The notes beneath the pieces were generated by a model. The model saw only the letters and a list, made by a program, of their open reading frames with translations. It had not been told where the DNA came from and searched no databases. A stretch of 39,743 nucleotides of DNA from Erythrobacter sanguineus. GTDB taxonomy: Bacteria; Pseudomonadota; Alphaproteobacteria; Sphingomonadales; Sphingomonadaceae. The stretch lies in NCBI GenBank assembly GCA_945878845.1, contig CAMCUB010000032.1, forward strand, positions 1-39,743, written 5' to 3'. Positions within the stretch are counted from its first letter, which is position 1; every line of letters begins with the position of its first letter. The position numbers were made by a program, and so were the translations under genes. Positions 8,490 through 16,250 of the stretch are shown here, one piece after another.

Positions 8490-9044
8490 TCAGTCCTTTA
8501 CATACTTCTGAAAGCTCTTGCGCAGCTTCATCAGCTTGGGCGGGATCACCGCGAGGCAGTAGGGATTGCGCTGGCCTTCGCCGTCCCAGTATTCCTGATG
8601 GTAGTCCTCGGCCGGATACCATTCCGCGGTCTGCGCGCCGCCGGACAGGCCCTCGATGGTGGTCACGGCGGTCTTGCCATGATCAGCATTCCAGCGCGCG
8701 ATGGCGGCCTTCGCCTCCTCGCCCTGCTCGTCCGACAGCGGGAAGATCGCGCTGCGGTATTGCGTCCCGATGTCGCCCCCCTGACGGTTCAGCTGCGTCG
8801 GATCATGCGTGCCGAGGAATACGTCGAAGATCTCGGCGAGGCTGATCGCGTGCGGGTCGAAGGTCACGCGGATGCCCTCGGCATGGCCCGTGGTGCCGGT
8901 GCACACTTCCTTGTAGGTCGGGTTTGCCTTGGTGCCGCCGATATAGCCGCTCTCCACGAGGCTCACGCCCACCACATCGCGAAACACTGCCTCGGTGCAC
9001 CAGAAGCACCCGCCTGCAATGATCGCCGTTTCCATGTTGCTCAT
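8490..9044 (-). CDS. msrA: peptide-methionine (S)-S-oxide reductase MsrA
   Basis: A 184-residue repair enzyme that reduces methionine-S-sulfoxide in proteins and as free amino acid. The active-site GGCFWCTE motif is at residues 11-18, with the nucleophilic cysteine at C13. EVCTGTTGHAEGIRVTFDP, THDPTQLNRQGGDIGTQYRSAIF and EDYHQEYW follow in the family order. The ATG at 9044 is chosen because GGAGA lies 7 bases upstream; a second ATG at 9035 is possible. It is a stand-alone gene divergent from the secreted methyltransferase-like gene. No MsrB domain is fused. Confidence 0.95.
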   Translation of the reverse strand: MSNMETAIIAGGCFWCTEAVFRDVVGVSLVESGYIGGTKANPTYKEVCTGTTGHAEGIRVTFDPHAISLAEIFDVFLGTHDPTQLNRQGGDIGTQYRSAIFPLSDEQGEEAKAAIARWNADHGKTAVTTIEGLSGGAQTAEWYPAEDYHQEYWDGEGQRNPYCLAVIPPKLMKLRKSFQKYVKD

Positions 9045-9140
9045 CGAATTCTCCGTTGCTTTGTGCCAGAGATAGGCCAGCAGATCGCCATTGCCAGCGC
9101 CTCGGGCGCTATTCTTGCCAATATCCGGGAGAGTTACACC

Positions 9141-10013
9141 ATGAAGAAGTTTGTCATCGCCCTTGCCGCTGCGAGCGGCATCGCGCTTGCCGCCCCGCTT
9201 CTGGCCGACAGCCACACCGGCATGGTCGACGAGGCGCACATCAAGGACACCGCGCATTTCATGAAGATGCACGGCGAGCAGCTGTCGGCCGCGATCCAGC
9301 ATCCCACGCGGAAGGAAGACTGTGCGCGCGACGCTTTCCGCCACCCGGCCGAAACGCTCGCCTTCTTCCATGTCGGCCCAGAGATGAAGGTCGGCGAATA
9401 TGCGCCCGGCGGCGGGTGGTATTCACGCCTGCTCGGTCATTATCTTGGCGGCGAGGGGCAGCTGGTCGGCCTCTATGCCAACCCGCTCACCGCCACCTCT
9501 GACGCCGAGCGCCAGAAGCGCATCCGCGCGTCTGCGGCAGGCTTCGGCGCGGAAGTGGCCGGCTACACGGGTCTTCCGGCCGAGAAGTTCAGCGGGATCA
9601 CGCTCGACAATCTCGAGGGCCAGAAGGGCACCTTCGACCGCATTCTGGTGATGCGCGCGATGCACAACCTGCTGCGCGGCGGCACCGCGGATACCGAGCT
9701 GCGTGCGATGCGCGAGCTGCTCAAGGATGACGGCCTCATCGGCATCGAACAGCACCGCGCCGACGCCGACGCGCCGTGGTCCTACGCCAACGGGACCAAG
9801 GGCTACCTTCGCGAGAAGGACGTGATCGATTTCATGCGCATCAACGGCTTCGAACTGGTCGCCGCCAGCGAGATCAACGCCAACCCCAAGGACACCGCCG
9901 ATCACAAGGAAGGCGTGTGGGAAATGCCCCCGGTGCTCGCCACCAAGCGCGAGGACCTGAAGGGCCTTGGCGAGAGCGACCGCATGACTCTGCTGTTCAA
10001 GAAGGCGAAGTAG
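9141..10013 (+). CDS. secreted class I SAM-dependent methyltransferase-like protein
   Basis: A 290-residue protein with an N-terminal signal peptide (MKKFVIALAAASGIALAAPLLADS). A Rossmann methyltransferase fold follows: a motif I-like VGEYAPGGGWYSRLL near residue 85, a motif II-like acidic strand end, and DRILVMRAMHNLLRGG further on. It resembles the COG4798 predicted methyltransferase group, many of which also carry signal peptides. Export is odd for a SAM-dependent enzyme because SAM is cytosolic. It may act on a membrane-derived substrate during export, may not use SAM, or may be retained by an uncleaved anchor. The start at 9141 has GGAGAG about 10 bases upstream. Longer in-frame readings upstream are shadows. 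Confidence 0.75.
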   Translation: MKKFVIALAAASGIALAAPLLADSHTGMVDEAHIKDTAHFMKMHGEQLSAAIQHPTRKEDCARDAFRHPAETLAFFHVGPEMKVGEYAPGGGWYSRLLGHYLGGEGQLVGLYANPLTATSDAERQKRIRASAAGFGAEVAGYTGLPAEKFSGITLDNLEGQKGTFDRILVMRAMHNLLRGGTADTELRAMRELLKDDGLIGIEQHRADADAPWSYANGTKGYLREKDVIDFMRINGFELVAASEINANPKDTADHKEGVWEMPPVLATKREDLKGLGESDRMTLLFKKAK

Positions 10014-10028
10014 GCGTTCTTGATGGCC

Positions 10029-10071
10029 GCGATTTCCGAGCCGTTCGGTGTTCCACCGAACTCGAAATCGC
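10029..10071. terminator. strong intergenic hairpin between the secreted methyltransferase-like gene and aguB
   Basis: Outer arms GCGATTTC (10029-10036) and GAAATCGC (10064-10071) and inner arms TTCGGTG (10044-10050) and CACCGAA (10054-10060) form an imperfect stem with a TTC loop. There is no T-tract, so it may be a processing or attenuation element instead of an intrinsic terminator. It ends 16 bases before the aguB start. Confidence 0.45.
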
Positions 10072-10087
10072 TATAAGGGGCGGCGGC

Positions 10088-10954
10088 ATGACTGCAATCA
10101 CCGTCGCCGCCCTTCAGCTCGCCTTGGGTTCCGAGGACGAAGCCACCAACATCGCCGCCGTCTCTGCGCTGGTGGAAGAAGCTGCTGCCCAAGGCGCGCA
10201 GCTGATCCTCCCGCCCGAGTTGTTCAGCGGCCCCTATTTCTGCCGCGAGGAGGACGAGGCGCTGTTTGCGCTCGCGCGTCCGACGGCGGAGCATCCCTCG
10301 GTGATCGCCATGCAGGCGCTCGCCGCGAAGCTCAAGGTGACGATCCCCACCAGCTTCTTCGAGCGCGACGGGCACCACTACTACAACACCCTCGCCATGA
10401 TCGGCCCCGATGGCGCGATCATGGGCACCTATCGCAAGAGCCACATCCCCGACGGCCCCGGTTACGAGGAAAAGTACTATTTCCGCCCCGGCAATGACGG
10501 CTTCAAGGTGTGGGACGTACCGGGCGAGGATGGCGCCAAGGTGCGCATCGGCGTCGGCATCTGCTGGGACCAGTGGTATCCCGAAGCCGCCCGCGTGATG
10601 GCGCTGCTCGGCGCGGAACTGCTGATGTATCCGACCGCGATCGGCTCCGAGCCCTATGACGCCGATCTCGACACCAGCCGGATGTGGCGGCGCGCGATGA
10701 TCGGCCACGCGGTGTCGAACTGCATGCCGGTGGTTGCGGCCAACCGGATCGGCACCGAGTGCGGGCAGCGCTTCTACGGCCACTCCTTCATCAGCGACGA
10801 ATGGGGCGATTATCTCGCCGAATATGGCGCGGGCGAGAGCGGCGTGCTGATCGCGCGGCTCGACCTTGCCCGCGCGGCCACCCACCGCGCCGGGATGGGC
10901 TTCTTCCGCGACCGCCGCCCGCAGCTTTACGGCCGGATCGCCGAGGACATTTAG
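10088..10954 (+). CDS. aguB: N-carbamoylputrescine amidase
   Basis: A 288-residue carbon-nitrogen hydrolase (nitrilase superfamily). The Glu-Lys-Cys triad is visible as E44 in LPPELFSG, K117 in GTYRKSHIP and C159 in GVGICWDQWYPEAAR. The blocks GPYFC at 48-52, YEEKYYFRPGNDGFKVW and TAIGSEP are those of AguB, which hydrolyses N-carbamoylputrescine to putrescine, CO2 and ammonia in the agmatine route of polyamine synthesis. Agmatine deiminase (aguA), its usual neighbour, is not in this window. The ATG at 10088 begins the conserved first strand (ITVAALQLA). The next gene, folK, begins within a few bases of the stop. Confidence 0.92.
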   Translation: MTAITVAALQLALGSEDEATNIAAVSALVEEAAAQGAQLILPPELFSGPYFCREEDEALFALARPTAEHPSVIAMQALAAKLKVTIPTSFFERDGHHYYNTLAMIGPDGAIMGTYRKSHIPDGPGYEEKYYFRPGNDGFKVWDVPGEDGAKVRIGVGICWDQWYPEAARVMALLGAELLMYPTAIGSEPYDADLDTSRMWRRAMIGHAVSNCMPVVAANRIGTECGQRFYGHSFISDEWGDYLAEYGAGESGVLIARLDLARAATHRAGMGFFRDRRPQLYGRIAEDI

Positions 10955-10956
10955 GC

Positions 10957-11460
10957 CTGTCCAGCACCTACCTCGTCGCGCTGGGGAGCAACCGGCGGCA
11001 CGCCTTCTATGGCGCGCCGGAGGGCGTGGTGCGGGCGGCGATGGACGAGTGCGCCGCCTTCGGCACCGTCACCGCGCGCTCGCGCATCATCCCGACCCCC
11101 GCAATGGGCGCAGCATCGCGCCGCTTCGCCAATGCCGCGCTGGTGCTCGAGAGCGAGCTCGATCCGCCCGCGCTGCTCGCCGCCTTGAAGCGCACCGAGC
11201 GCGAATTCGGCCGCCGCCCCGGCCAGCGCTGGGGTGACCGGGTGCTCGATTGCGATATCGTGCTGTGGAGCGGCGGGGCGTGGCGGACGAAGGCGCTGGC
11301 CATTCCCCACCCGGCCTTCGCCGCGCGGCGCTTCGTCCTCGACCCGGCCTGCACCATCGCCCCCGATTGGTGCACGCCCCCGCACGGGCTGACCCTCGCC
11401 CACCATCAAGCCCGCTTGACCCGCCCGCGCCCCCTGCCTAGGGGAGCGCCCTTCGCGTAG
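10957..11460 (+). CDS. folK: 2-amino-4-hydroxy-6-hydroxymethyldihydropteridine diphosphokinase
   Basis: HPPK transfers pyrophosphate from ATP to 6-hydroxymethyl-7,8-dihydropterin in folate synthesis. Landmarks are the N-terminal STYLVALGSNRR, FANAALVLESELDPPALL, and the signature GRRPGQRWGDRVLDCDIVLW, where the two aspartates of the DxD bind magnesium, followed by IPHPAFAARRFVLDP. The length, about 167 residues, is normal. No ATG or GTG fits near the expected N-terminus. The frame reads tta-ggc-CTG-tcc-agc just after the aguB stop, so a CTG at 10957 is the most likely start. In-frame ATG codons further upstream would give an implausible tail lying inside aguB. Translational coupling to aguB would explain the weak start. 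Confidence 0.88.
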   Translation: MSSTYLVALGSNRRHAFYGAPEGVVRAAMDECAAFGTVTARSRIIPTPAMGAASRRFANAALVLESELDPPALLAALKRTEREFGRRPGQRWGDRVLDCDIVLWSGGAWRTKALAIPHPAFAARRFVLDPACTIAPDWCTPPHGLTLAHHQARLTRPRPLPRGAPFA

Positions 11461-11486
11461 GCGCGCAGGCCCAAAGCCAGCGGCGT

Positions 11487-11562
<76 letters not shown>

Positions 11563-11858
11563 ATTTTTATTAACATAAACAGATATTTATAGGGAGGCTG
11601 CGGCCCGCTTGAGTGTCCACAAGCACGGCAAGAACCGAATAAGTACCGCGTGGCCGTGCAGTGACCCAAAAATACTGTTGACCATGCTCAAACTCGGCAG
11701 AAAGGGGCTGCCAACGACATTCGAATTCGATACAGTTCCCGGAACAGATGTGAAACGGCAAGGGCCGAGTACGAGTGAAGGGGAAAGCGGTGTTTCGAGA
11801 TTCACCCGATGAAGTGGACCCTAGCTGTAGCGCTCCGAGCGGCGACCAGGGCGCTCAA

Positions 11859-13220
11859 GTGAAGCTGGCATCGTTCTTTGCCGGCATCGGTGGCTTCGAC
11901 AGGGCCTTTGAGCTGGAGAAGGCTAAGGTCGTATTTCATTGCGAGAAAGACAAATTCTGCCTGTCGGTCCTGCGCCGCCATTGGCCATCCGTTCAGACCG
12001 ACGAGGACATTCGTAGTCTGACCGCAGATGACGTGCCCCATGCAGATGTCTGGGCAGCAGGCTTCCCTTGTCAGGATGTGTCGCTTGCACGAGGTAATCA
12101 TGGGCGCACCGGGCTTAGGGGAAACCATACCAGCCTATTCTTCAAGCTGGCTCAGTTGGTAGCCGAACGTAAACCAAGGGTGCTTCTTCTTGAGAATGTC
12201 GTCGGCCTGCTAAACTCGCACGGCGGTGAAGACTTCGCCATTGTTCTGCGAGAGCTCACGGCACAGGGCTACGGGGTCGCTTGGCGGGTTATGAACGCGC
12301 GTTATTTCGGCGCGCCGCAATCACGCCCGCGAGTTTTTATTTGCGCTTGGAGAGGTGACTACAGCAACGCAATCCAGTCGCTGTTCGAGGACAGGCCGAG
12401 TGCGAAACCAGAGTCGGAGCGAACCGGTTTCATGACTGAGCGCCTCCATGCCAAAACCGGGGCTACAGTTCCCCACATCGCGTACTGTGTGTCAGCAACT
12501 TCCGGGCGCCATACCGGTTTGGACTGGGCGCGGACTTATGTGTCGTACCCCAACGCTGTACGCCGCCCGACACCGACCGAGAGCGAGCGATTGCAGGGCT
12601 TTCCTGCTGGTTGGTCTATGCCATCATCAGACTATCGAGCACCAGCGCGTGGTTTGGACTCAGAGCGCTACAAAGCGGTTGGCAATGCCGTCGCCGTGCC
12701 GGTAGTACGCTGGATCGCGAAACGCCTCATTCCACTGTTAGCCACTTCGCATTCACCCGATCAACGGGATCTACAACGTACGGCGCTTGCGCTTGCCCCC
12801 GATCTCAGAAACGCCACCGCCGCCATTAACTTCGAAGAAATCGAAGCTGAGATGGCAAGTGGAACCTTCAAGCGTCGTTGGAAATCGGGGGGCTGCGCGT
12901 TTGGCAACTGCATAGTTGAAGGCTCGGCACCGCCCGCCCCATCAAAGATAATCCCATCTTCCTTTGTAGATGTCCTAGACGACGAAGTGCCCGACGACCG
13001 ATATTTCCTTACTGCAAACGCCGCCACCGGGGTACTCAGGCGCGTGGATGCACTGGGACGAAACCTATTCGCACCTATGCGACGAGCCCTAGAGATTTTG
13101 GTCAGAGAGGGTATTGTGCACTCGAGCAGTCGAGCCAAACTGACCGGAGATAATATTGGCAAGTCCAGCATTCGTAAGGCTAGGGCCGAGCAGCGCAGCC
13201 AAATCGCAGAAGCTCGCTAA
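11859..13220 (+). CDS. DNA (cytosine-5-)-methyltransferase with C-terminal extension
   Basis: This enzyme methylates cytosine at C5 in a specific DNA sequence, presumably protecting the host from the McrB/McrC-like pair encoded next. Taking the GTG at 11859, motif I FFAGIGG is at 6-12, motif IV GFPCQDVS has the catalytic C71, ENV is at 112-114, QSRPR at 154-158, a short target-recognition region at about 180-240, motif IX ESERLQGFP, and motif X GNAVAVPV near 275. Beyond the methyltransferase, residues about 330-410 (RRWKSGGCAFGN...SSFVDVLDDEVPDDRYFLTANAATGVLRR) look like a module I recall from phage DNA methyltransferases. A GTG at 11775 would add 28 residues, but C5 methyltransferases usually begin right at motif I and AGGG lies 7 bases before 11859. 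The 3' end overlaps the next gene by 65 bases. The 296 bases between the tRNA and this start show no convincing gene. Confidence 0.92.
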   Translation: MKLASFFAGIGGFDRAFELEKAKVVFHCEKDKFCLSVLRRHWPSVQTDEDIRSLTADDVPHADVWAAGFPCQDVSLARGNHGRTGLRGNHTSLFFKLAQLVAERKPRVLLLENVVGLLNSHGGEDFAIVLRELTAQGYGVAWRVMNARYFGAPQSRPRVFICAWRGDYSNAIQSLFEDRPSAKPESERTGFMTERLHAKTGATVPHIAYCVSATSGRHTGLDWARTYVSYPNAVRRPTPTESERLQGFPAGWSMPSSDYRAPARGLDSERYKAVGNAVAVPVVRWIAKRLIPLLATSHSPDQRDLQRTALALAPDLRNATAAINFEEIEAEMASGTFKRRWKSGGCAFGNCIVEGSAPPAPSKIIPSSFVDVLDDEVPDDRYFLTANAATGVLRRVDALGRNLFAPMRRALEILVREGIVHSSSRAKLTGDNIGKSSIRKARAEQRSQIAEAR

Positions 13221-14577
13221 GGCGCCTGCGGGCCCTTACTCAGACAGCCTCGAGCTTGAATGCGCTCAAGTTCCGGCCGATTTTGACGCGGGCTCACTAG
13301 TCTGGCTGTGGCTTGGCAGCGATAATAATAAGGGCCAAGCGACCGAATGGACGCAAGGTATCCGCGCGCTTGGAATTTGTGCAAAGAAGGAGGACCTAGG
13401 AGGGTCTAAATACAAGATCGTACTCGCCGACCTACTGATGCTACCGCGATCAGTTGAAAAGCTAGAACTCCTGCAAACATCTCCCGAGACATATGCGCGT
13501 TCGCTGTCTGAGGCAGCCATCATTGGGCTGAACAACTATTCTTCACAGGTCGTACAGCTTCTGACGCCTCACGAGTTTGCGACGATCGGAGCCGTGACGG
13601 CGCGCCTGCTACCTGAGGCACGCGAAGCGCTTTTCGAAATGCTGCCCGATGCAGCGAAAGTAGAACTTGTTGAGCGGCCGTCTCCCGCAAAGACCGTCGA
13701 ACACGTGAAGCACGCTGAGGGCCCAATCGAGATCGGGGATGATGATACCTATTACCAAGCTGTGGTGAGTAGCATTACAGACGATGGGGTTGGCGGCGTC
13801 TTGTTTATTGGCCCACCTGGCACGGGCAAGACTTGGTATGCCCGCCAGGTAGCTCGAAAGCTGACTGGTGGTGACGGCCATCGCATCCGCGAGCTCCAGT
13901 TCCATCCATCCTACCAATATGAAGATTTTGTCGAAGGATACGTGCCGGATGTCCAAGCTGGCTTCCGTTTGGCGCCGAAGCACTTACTCGAAATGGTTGA
14001 TGTAGCCGAGAAAGCCGACGGTCCCGTCGTCATTATCATCGATGAGTTTAGTCGAACCGACCCTGCACGTGTTCTCGGAGAAACTCTGACCTATATGGAC
14101 GGGGCGATGCGCGGAGTGCCATTCTATCTGCCGTCGGGCAGAAGGGTCGCTATCCCGAAAAACCTCATTTTCTTAGCGACGATGAATCCCGACGACAGAT
14201 CGGTTGATGAGATTGACGACGCGATGGATAGGCGGTGGGCGAAGCTGACAATCGAGCCGAGCGCGAACAAGGTGCGCGACTTTTTGAAAGGGAACGCGGC
14301 AGACGGCAAACTTATTGCCGCTGTCGTCAAATTCTTCCAAAAAATTCAGGGCCGAACACCTTTGGGACATGCCTTGTTTCGTCGCGTCAAGGACCAAGCG
14401 TCCCTAGAGCGGTTGTGGACTAATCAACTGAAATATCAGATGCAGAAGCGCTTTCGCTTCGACCCGGCAGGCCTAGCTGAGATTGAAGCAATGTGGGCTG
14501 ACTGCAAAGCGTCGCTCGAAGCGGCGACTCAGACTGAAGAATCGGCGGACGGGCAGCCCGTAGAGGATGCTGGATGA
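13156..14577 (+). CDS. McrB-like AAA+ NTPase subunit of a restriction system
   Basis: A 473-residue motor subunit. Walker A GPPGTGKT is at about 219-226, McrB-type FHPSYQYEDFVEGYVP at 249-264, Walker B VVIIIDEFSR at 291-300, MNPDDRSVDEIDDAMDRRW at 343-361 (McrB has MNTADRS...RRRF here), with the arginine finger at the end. These place it in the McrB clade of AAA+ proteins, where GTP is the usual fuel. Residues about 30-110 (SLVWLWLGSDNN...ALGICAKKED...YKIVLADLLMLPRSV) may be a PUA/EVE-like DNA-reading domain; that is tentative. The start is a TTG at 13156 with GGAGA 5 bases upstream, inside the methyltransferase gene. The stop overlaps the McrC-like start as ATGA. Confidence 0.9.
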   Translation: MASPAFVRLGPSSAAKSQKLAKAPAGPYSDSLELECAQVPADFDAGSLVWLWLGSDNNKGQATEWTQGIRALGICAKKEDLGGSKYKIVLADLLMLPRSVEKLELLQTSPETYARSLSEAAIIGLNNYSSQVVQLLTPHEFATIGAVTARLLPEAREALFEMLPDAAKVELVERPSPAKTVEHVKHAEGPIEIGDDDTYYQAVVSSITDDGVGGVLFIGPPGTGKTWYARQVARKLTGGDGHRIRELQFHPSYQYEDFVEGYVPDVQAGFRLAPKHLLEMVDVAEKADGPVVIIIDEFSRTDPARVLGETLTYMDGAMRGVPFYLPSGRRVAIPKNLIFLATMNPDDRSVDEIDDAMDRRWAKLTIEPSANKVRDFLKGNAADGKLIAAVVKFFQKIQGRTPLGHALFRRVKDQASLERLWTNQLKYQMQKRFRFDPAGLAEIEAMWADCKASLEAATQTEESADGQPVEDAG

Positions 14578-15863
14578 CGGATACGGCAATTGCCGACTAC
14601 CGACTGGTGACGGTAGCAGCACGTAGTTCCGTCGAGCTCCCGCTGTCCGCGGTGCTCAAAGGTGGGCGCATACAGGTGTATCCCGAGGTTGAGAGCGAGG
14701 GCCTGCTATTTCTTCAATTTCAAGGAGGCAAAATCCGCCTCACAGCGGGCAAGTATGTCGGACTGATCCCGCTGACCCCCGACATCACCGTGGACGTTCG
14801 CCCCAAGCTGCCAGTCCGCAACCTAGCTCGTGTTCTCGATCAAGCGCGAGCCTCTCTCGGGAGCGTTGCACTCGACAGGTACTATGAAGCGACGGACGAC
14901 CAAGGCACTACCATCCTTGAGTTTCTCCTGAGCAATTTGGTCAATTCACTGCAGAGCGTTCAAGAAAACGGCTATCTCAAGAATTACATTAGCCAGGTAG
15001 ATGCCGGAGCCCTTCACGGCAGGCTATTGGCGGGTCAGACGCTAAAGTCGCTTTGGTCCCGTGGTGAAAGGCACAAGGTAGTAACCGAATCCTTTCAACA
15101 ATCAGTCGACGTTGCCGCTAACCGCGTCATCAAGTTTGCTTTGGAACGCGCGACGGCTACACTCTGCCGCGTTCGTCCCTCCTCGCCAATCCTCCATAAA
15201 GCTAATCGAACCCATGGCAATTTCCCTCGGTCAGTCGAAGCGCTCCTACATAATGATCTCAAAATCTGCAGGGCAGCCCTAAGGTCCCGGTCACTGCCCG
15301 CATCGAGAGCATACTATTATCGACCGCTTGAGATTTCGGAGCTTTTGCTGGGAAATTCTGCGGTTTCGTTGGAAAGAACAGGAGAGGATGTCCAGCTGCA
15401 GACATTTATTCTCAACTTTGAAGAGGTATTTGAGAACTATCTACGGCATATCTTAGCAGCCCGCGTCCCGACCGGCTGTGACGTGCGGGATGGCAACGGC
15501 GAAGGCGCAAGGCCTCTCTATGATGACCGAGCCGACCCGCCGGCGCAGCCAGACATTGTTCTGGAGCATGTCGGGAGCCAACCGGTGATCGTTGAGGTCA
15601 AATACAAGGACAAGCCCGACCGTGCCGACGTGAACCAAGTCGTCACTTATGCAGCAGCCTATCGTGCGACTAACGTGGTGCTCGTTCACCAAGCGAAGAC
15701 CGCAGCTCAGACCGGAGCGCAGCTTCGAGGCAAGATAAACGGCACGAATGTCTTCACATACGGGTTCGACTTATCAGCGCATGATCTTGAAGGGCAGGAA
15801 GCTGCCTTCGCGACGGCCATGTCTGCCTTCGTGACAGAGAGCGTGCATATGGCTGCGGCGTAG
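14574..15863 (+). CDS. McrC-like PD-(D/E)XK nuclease subunit of a restriction system
   Basis: A 429-residue partner of the McrB-like protein. The N-terminal half (VTVAARSSVELPLSAVLKGGRIQVYPE...YVGLIPLTPDITVDVRPKLP) is the McrC-type domain that docks on the AAA+ ring. The C-terminal nuclease shows QPDIVLE (D327) followed by VIVEVKYK (E341-x-K343) and then NQVVTYAAAY, a complete PD-(D/E)XK core with the downstream Gln/Tyr motif. An active nuclease is therefore expected. Start ATG 14574 overlaps the preceding stop by 4 bases, so stoichiometric coupling with the McrB-like subunit is likely. LlaJI and BsuMI are known systems with this subunit make-up plus C5 methyltransferases. Confidence 0.9.
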   Translation: MTDTAIADYRLVTVAARSSVELPLSAVLKGGRIQVYPEVESEGLLFLQFQGGKIRLTAGKYVGLIPLTPDITVDVRPKLPVRNLARVLDQARASLGSVALDRYYEATDDQGTTILEFLLSNLVNSLQSVQENGYLKNYISQVDAGALHGRLLAGQTLKSLWSRGERHKVVTESFQQSVDVAANRVIKFALERATATLCRVRPSSPILHKANRTHGNFPRSVEALLHNDLKICRAALRSRSLPASRAYYYRPLEISELLLGNSAVSLERTGEDVQLQTFILNFEEVFENYLRHILAARVPTGCDVRDGNGEGARPLYDDRADPPAQPDIVLEHVGSQPVIVEVKYKDKPDRADVNQVVTYAAAYRATNVVLVHQAKTAAQTGAQLRGKINGTNVFTYGFDLSAHDLEGQEAAFATAMSAFVTESVHMAAA

Positions 15864-15886
15864 TGTTAGGGTTTTGTCGCTAGGTT

Positions 15887-16096
15887 CTATTCATCGCTAA
15901 ACAGATCATGCGGATGAACGGAGAGCGATTGAGCCAAACGGCTCAGTACGCTGACGGATGGATTCCGCCGACCTGCCTCAATTCCGCGCAGGTAAGTCAC
16001 ATCGATCTCAGCCTCATGGGCAAGCTGCTCCTGCGTCAGTTTTCGCTCGACGCGAATCTTCCGCACGTTTGCGCCGACGATCCTGTTCCAATCCAT
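15887..16096 (-). CDS. XRE-family HTH regulator (controller-protein-like)
   Basis: A 69-residue single-domain Cro/C1-type repressor: VGANVRKIRVERKLTQEQLAHEAEIDVTYLRGIEAGRRNPSVSVLSRLAQSLSVHPHDLF. The helix-turn-helix spans about residues 20-45. Size and sequence resemble C (controller) proteins of type II restriction-modification systems and small sphingomonad XRE regulators. It is convergent with the McrC-like gene (23 bases between stops) and divergent from the membrane-protein gene at 16251. The 154-base divergent gap holds two GACTATA-type palindromes, probable operators for this protein. Whether it also controls the methyltransferase operon cannot be seen; no matching site was found before 11859. 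Confidence 0.85.
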   Translation of the reverse strand: MDWNRIVGANVRKIRVERKLTQEQLAHEAEIDVTYLRGIEAGRRNPSVSVLSRLAQSLSVHPHDLFSDE

Positions 16097-16115
16097 CCGA
16101 CAGGTTCAAGACCTG

Positions 16116-16147
16116 AGGGACTATAATCACTAGGGAATATAGTCCCT
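16116..16147. promoter_or_regulatory. operator 1: inverted repeat upstream of the XRE gene
   Basis: AGGGACTATA (16116-16125) and TATAGTCCCT (16138-16147) are perfect 10-bp inverted arms 12 bases apart, ending 20 bases before the XRE start codon on the minus strand. The GACTATA half-site matches the GACT...AGTC style of C-protein boxes. Autoregulation of the XRE gene is the natural reading. Confidence 0.7.
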
Positions 16148-16218
16148 ATCGAGATTTTCCGCACACATGGCGTTTGGATGCGCATTTCAAGTTCGCGTCG
16201 AGAACTTTCCCGCGTATT

Positions 16219-16240
16219 GATAGGGACTATAGTCTCTATC
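16219..16240. promoter_or_regulatory. operator 2: GACTATAGTC palindrome upstream of the membrane-protein gene
   Basis: GATAGGGACTA (16219-16229) pairs with TAGTCTCTATC (16230-16240) with a single mismatched pair, and the central GACTATAGTC is a perfect 10-bp palindrome. It repeats the half-site of operator 1 (GGGACTAT). It ends 10 bases before the ATG at 16251, with GGAGG between, so a bound repressor would block transcription start. Confidence 0.7.
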
Positions 16241-16250
16241 TGGAGGGCAG

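Noticed and set aside
11609..11812. 67-codon frame between tRNA-Lys and the methyltransferase
   Set aside because: No ribosome site, no recognisable pattern, and it runs into the methyltransferase leader.
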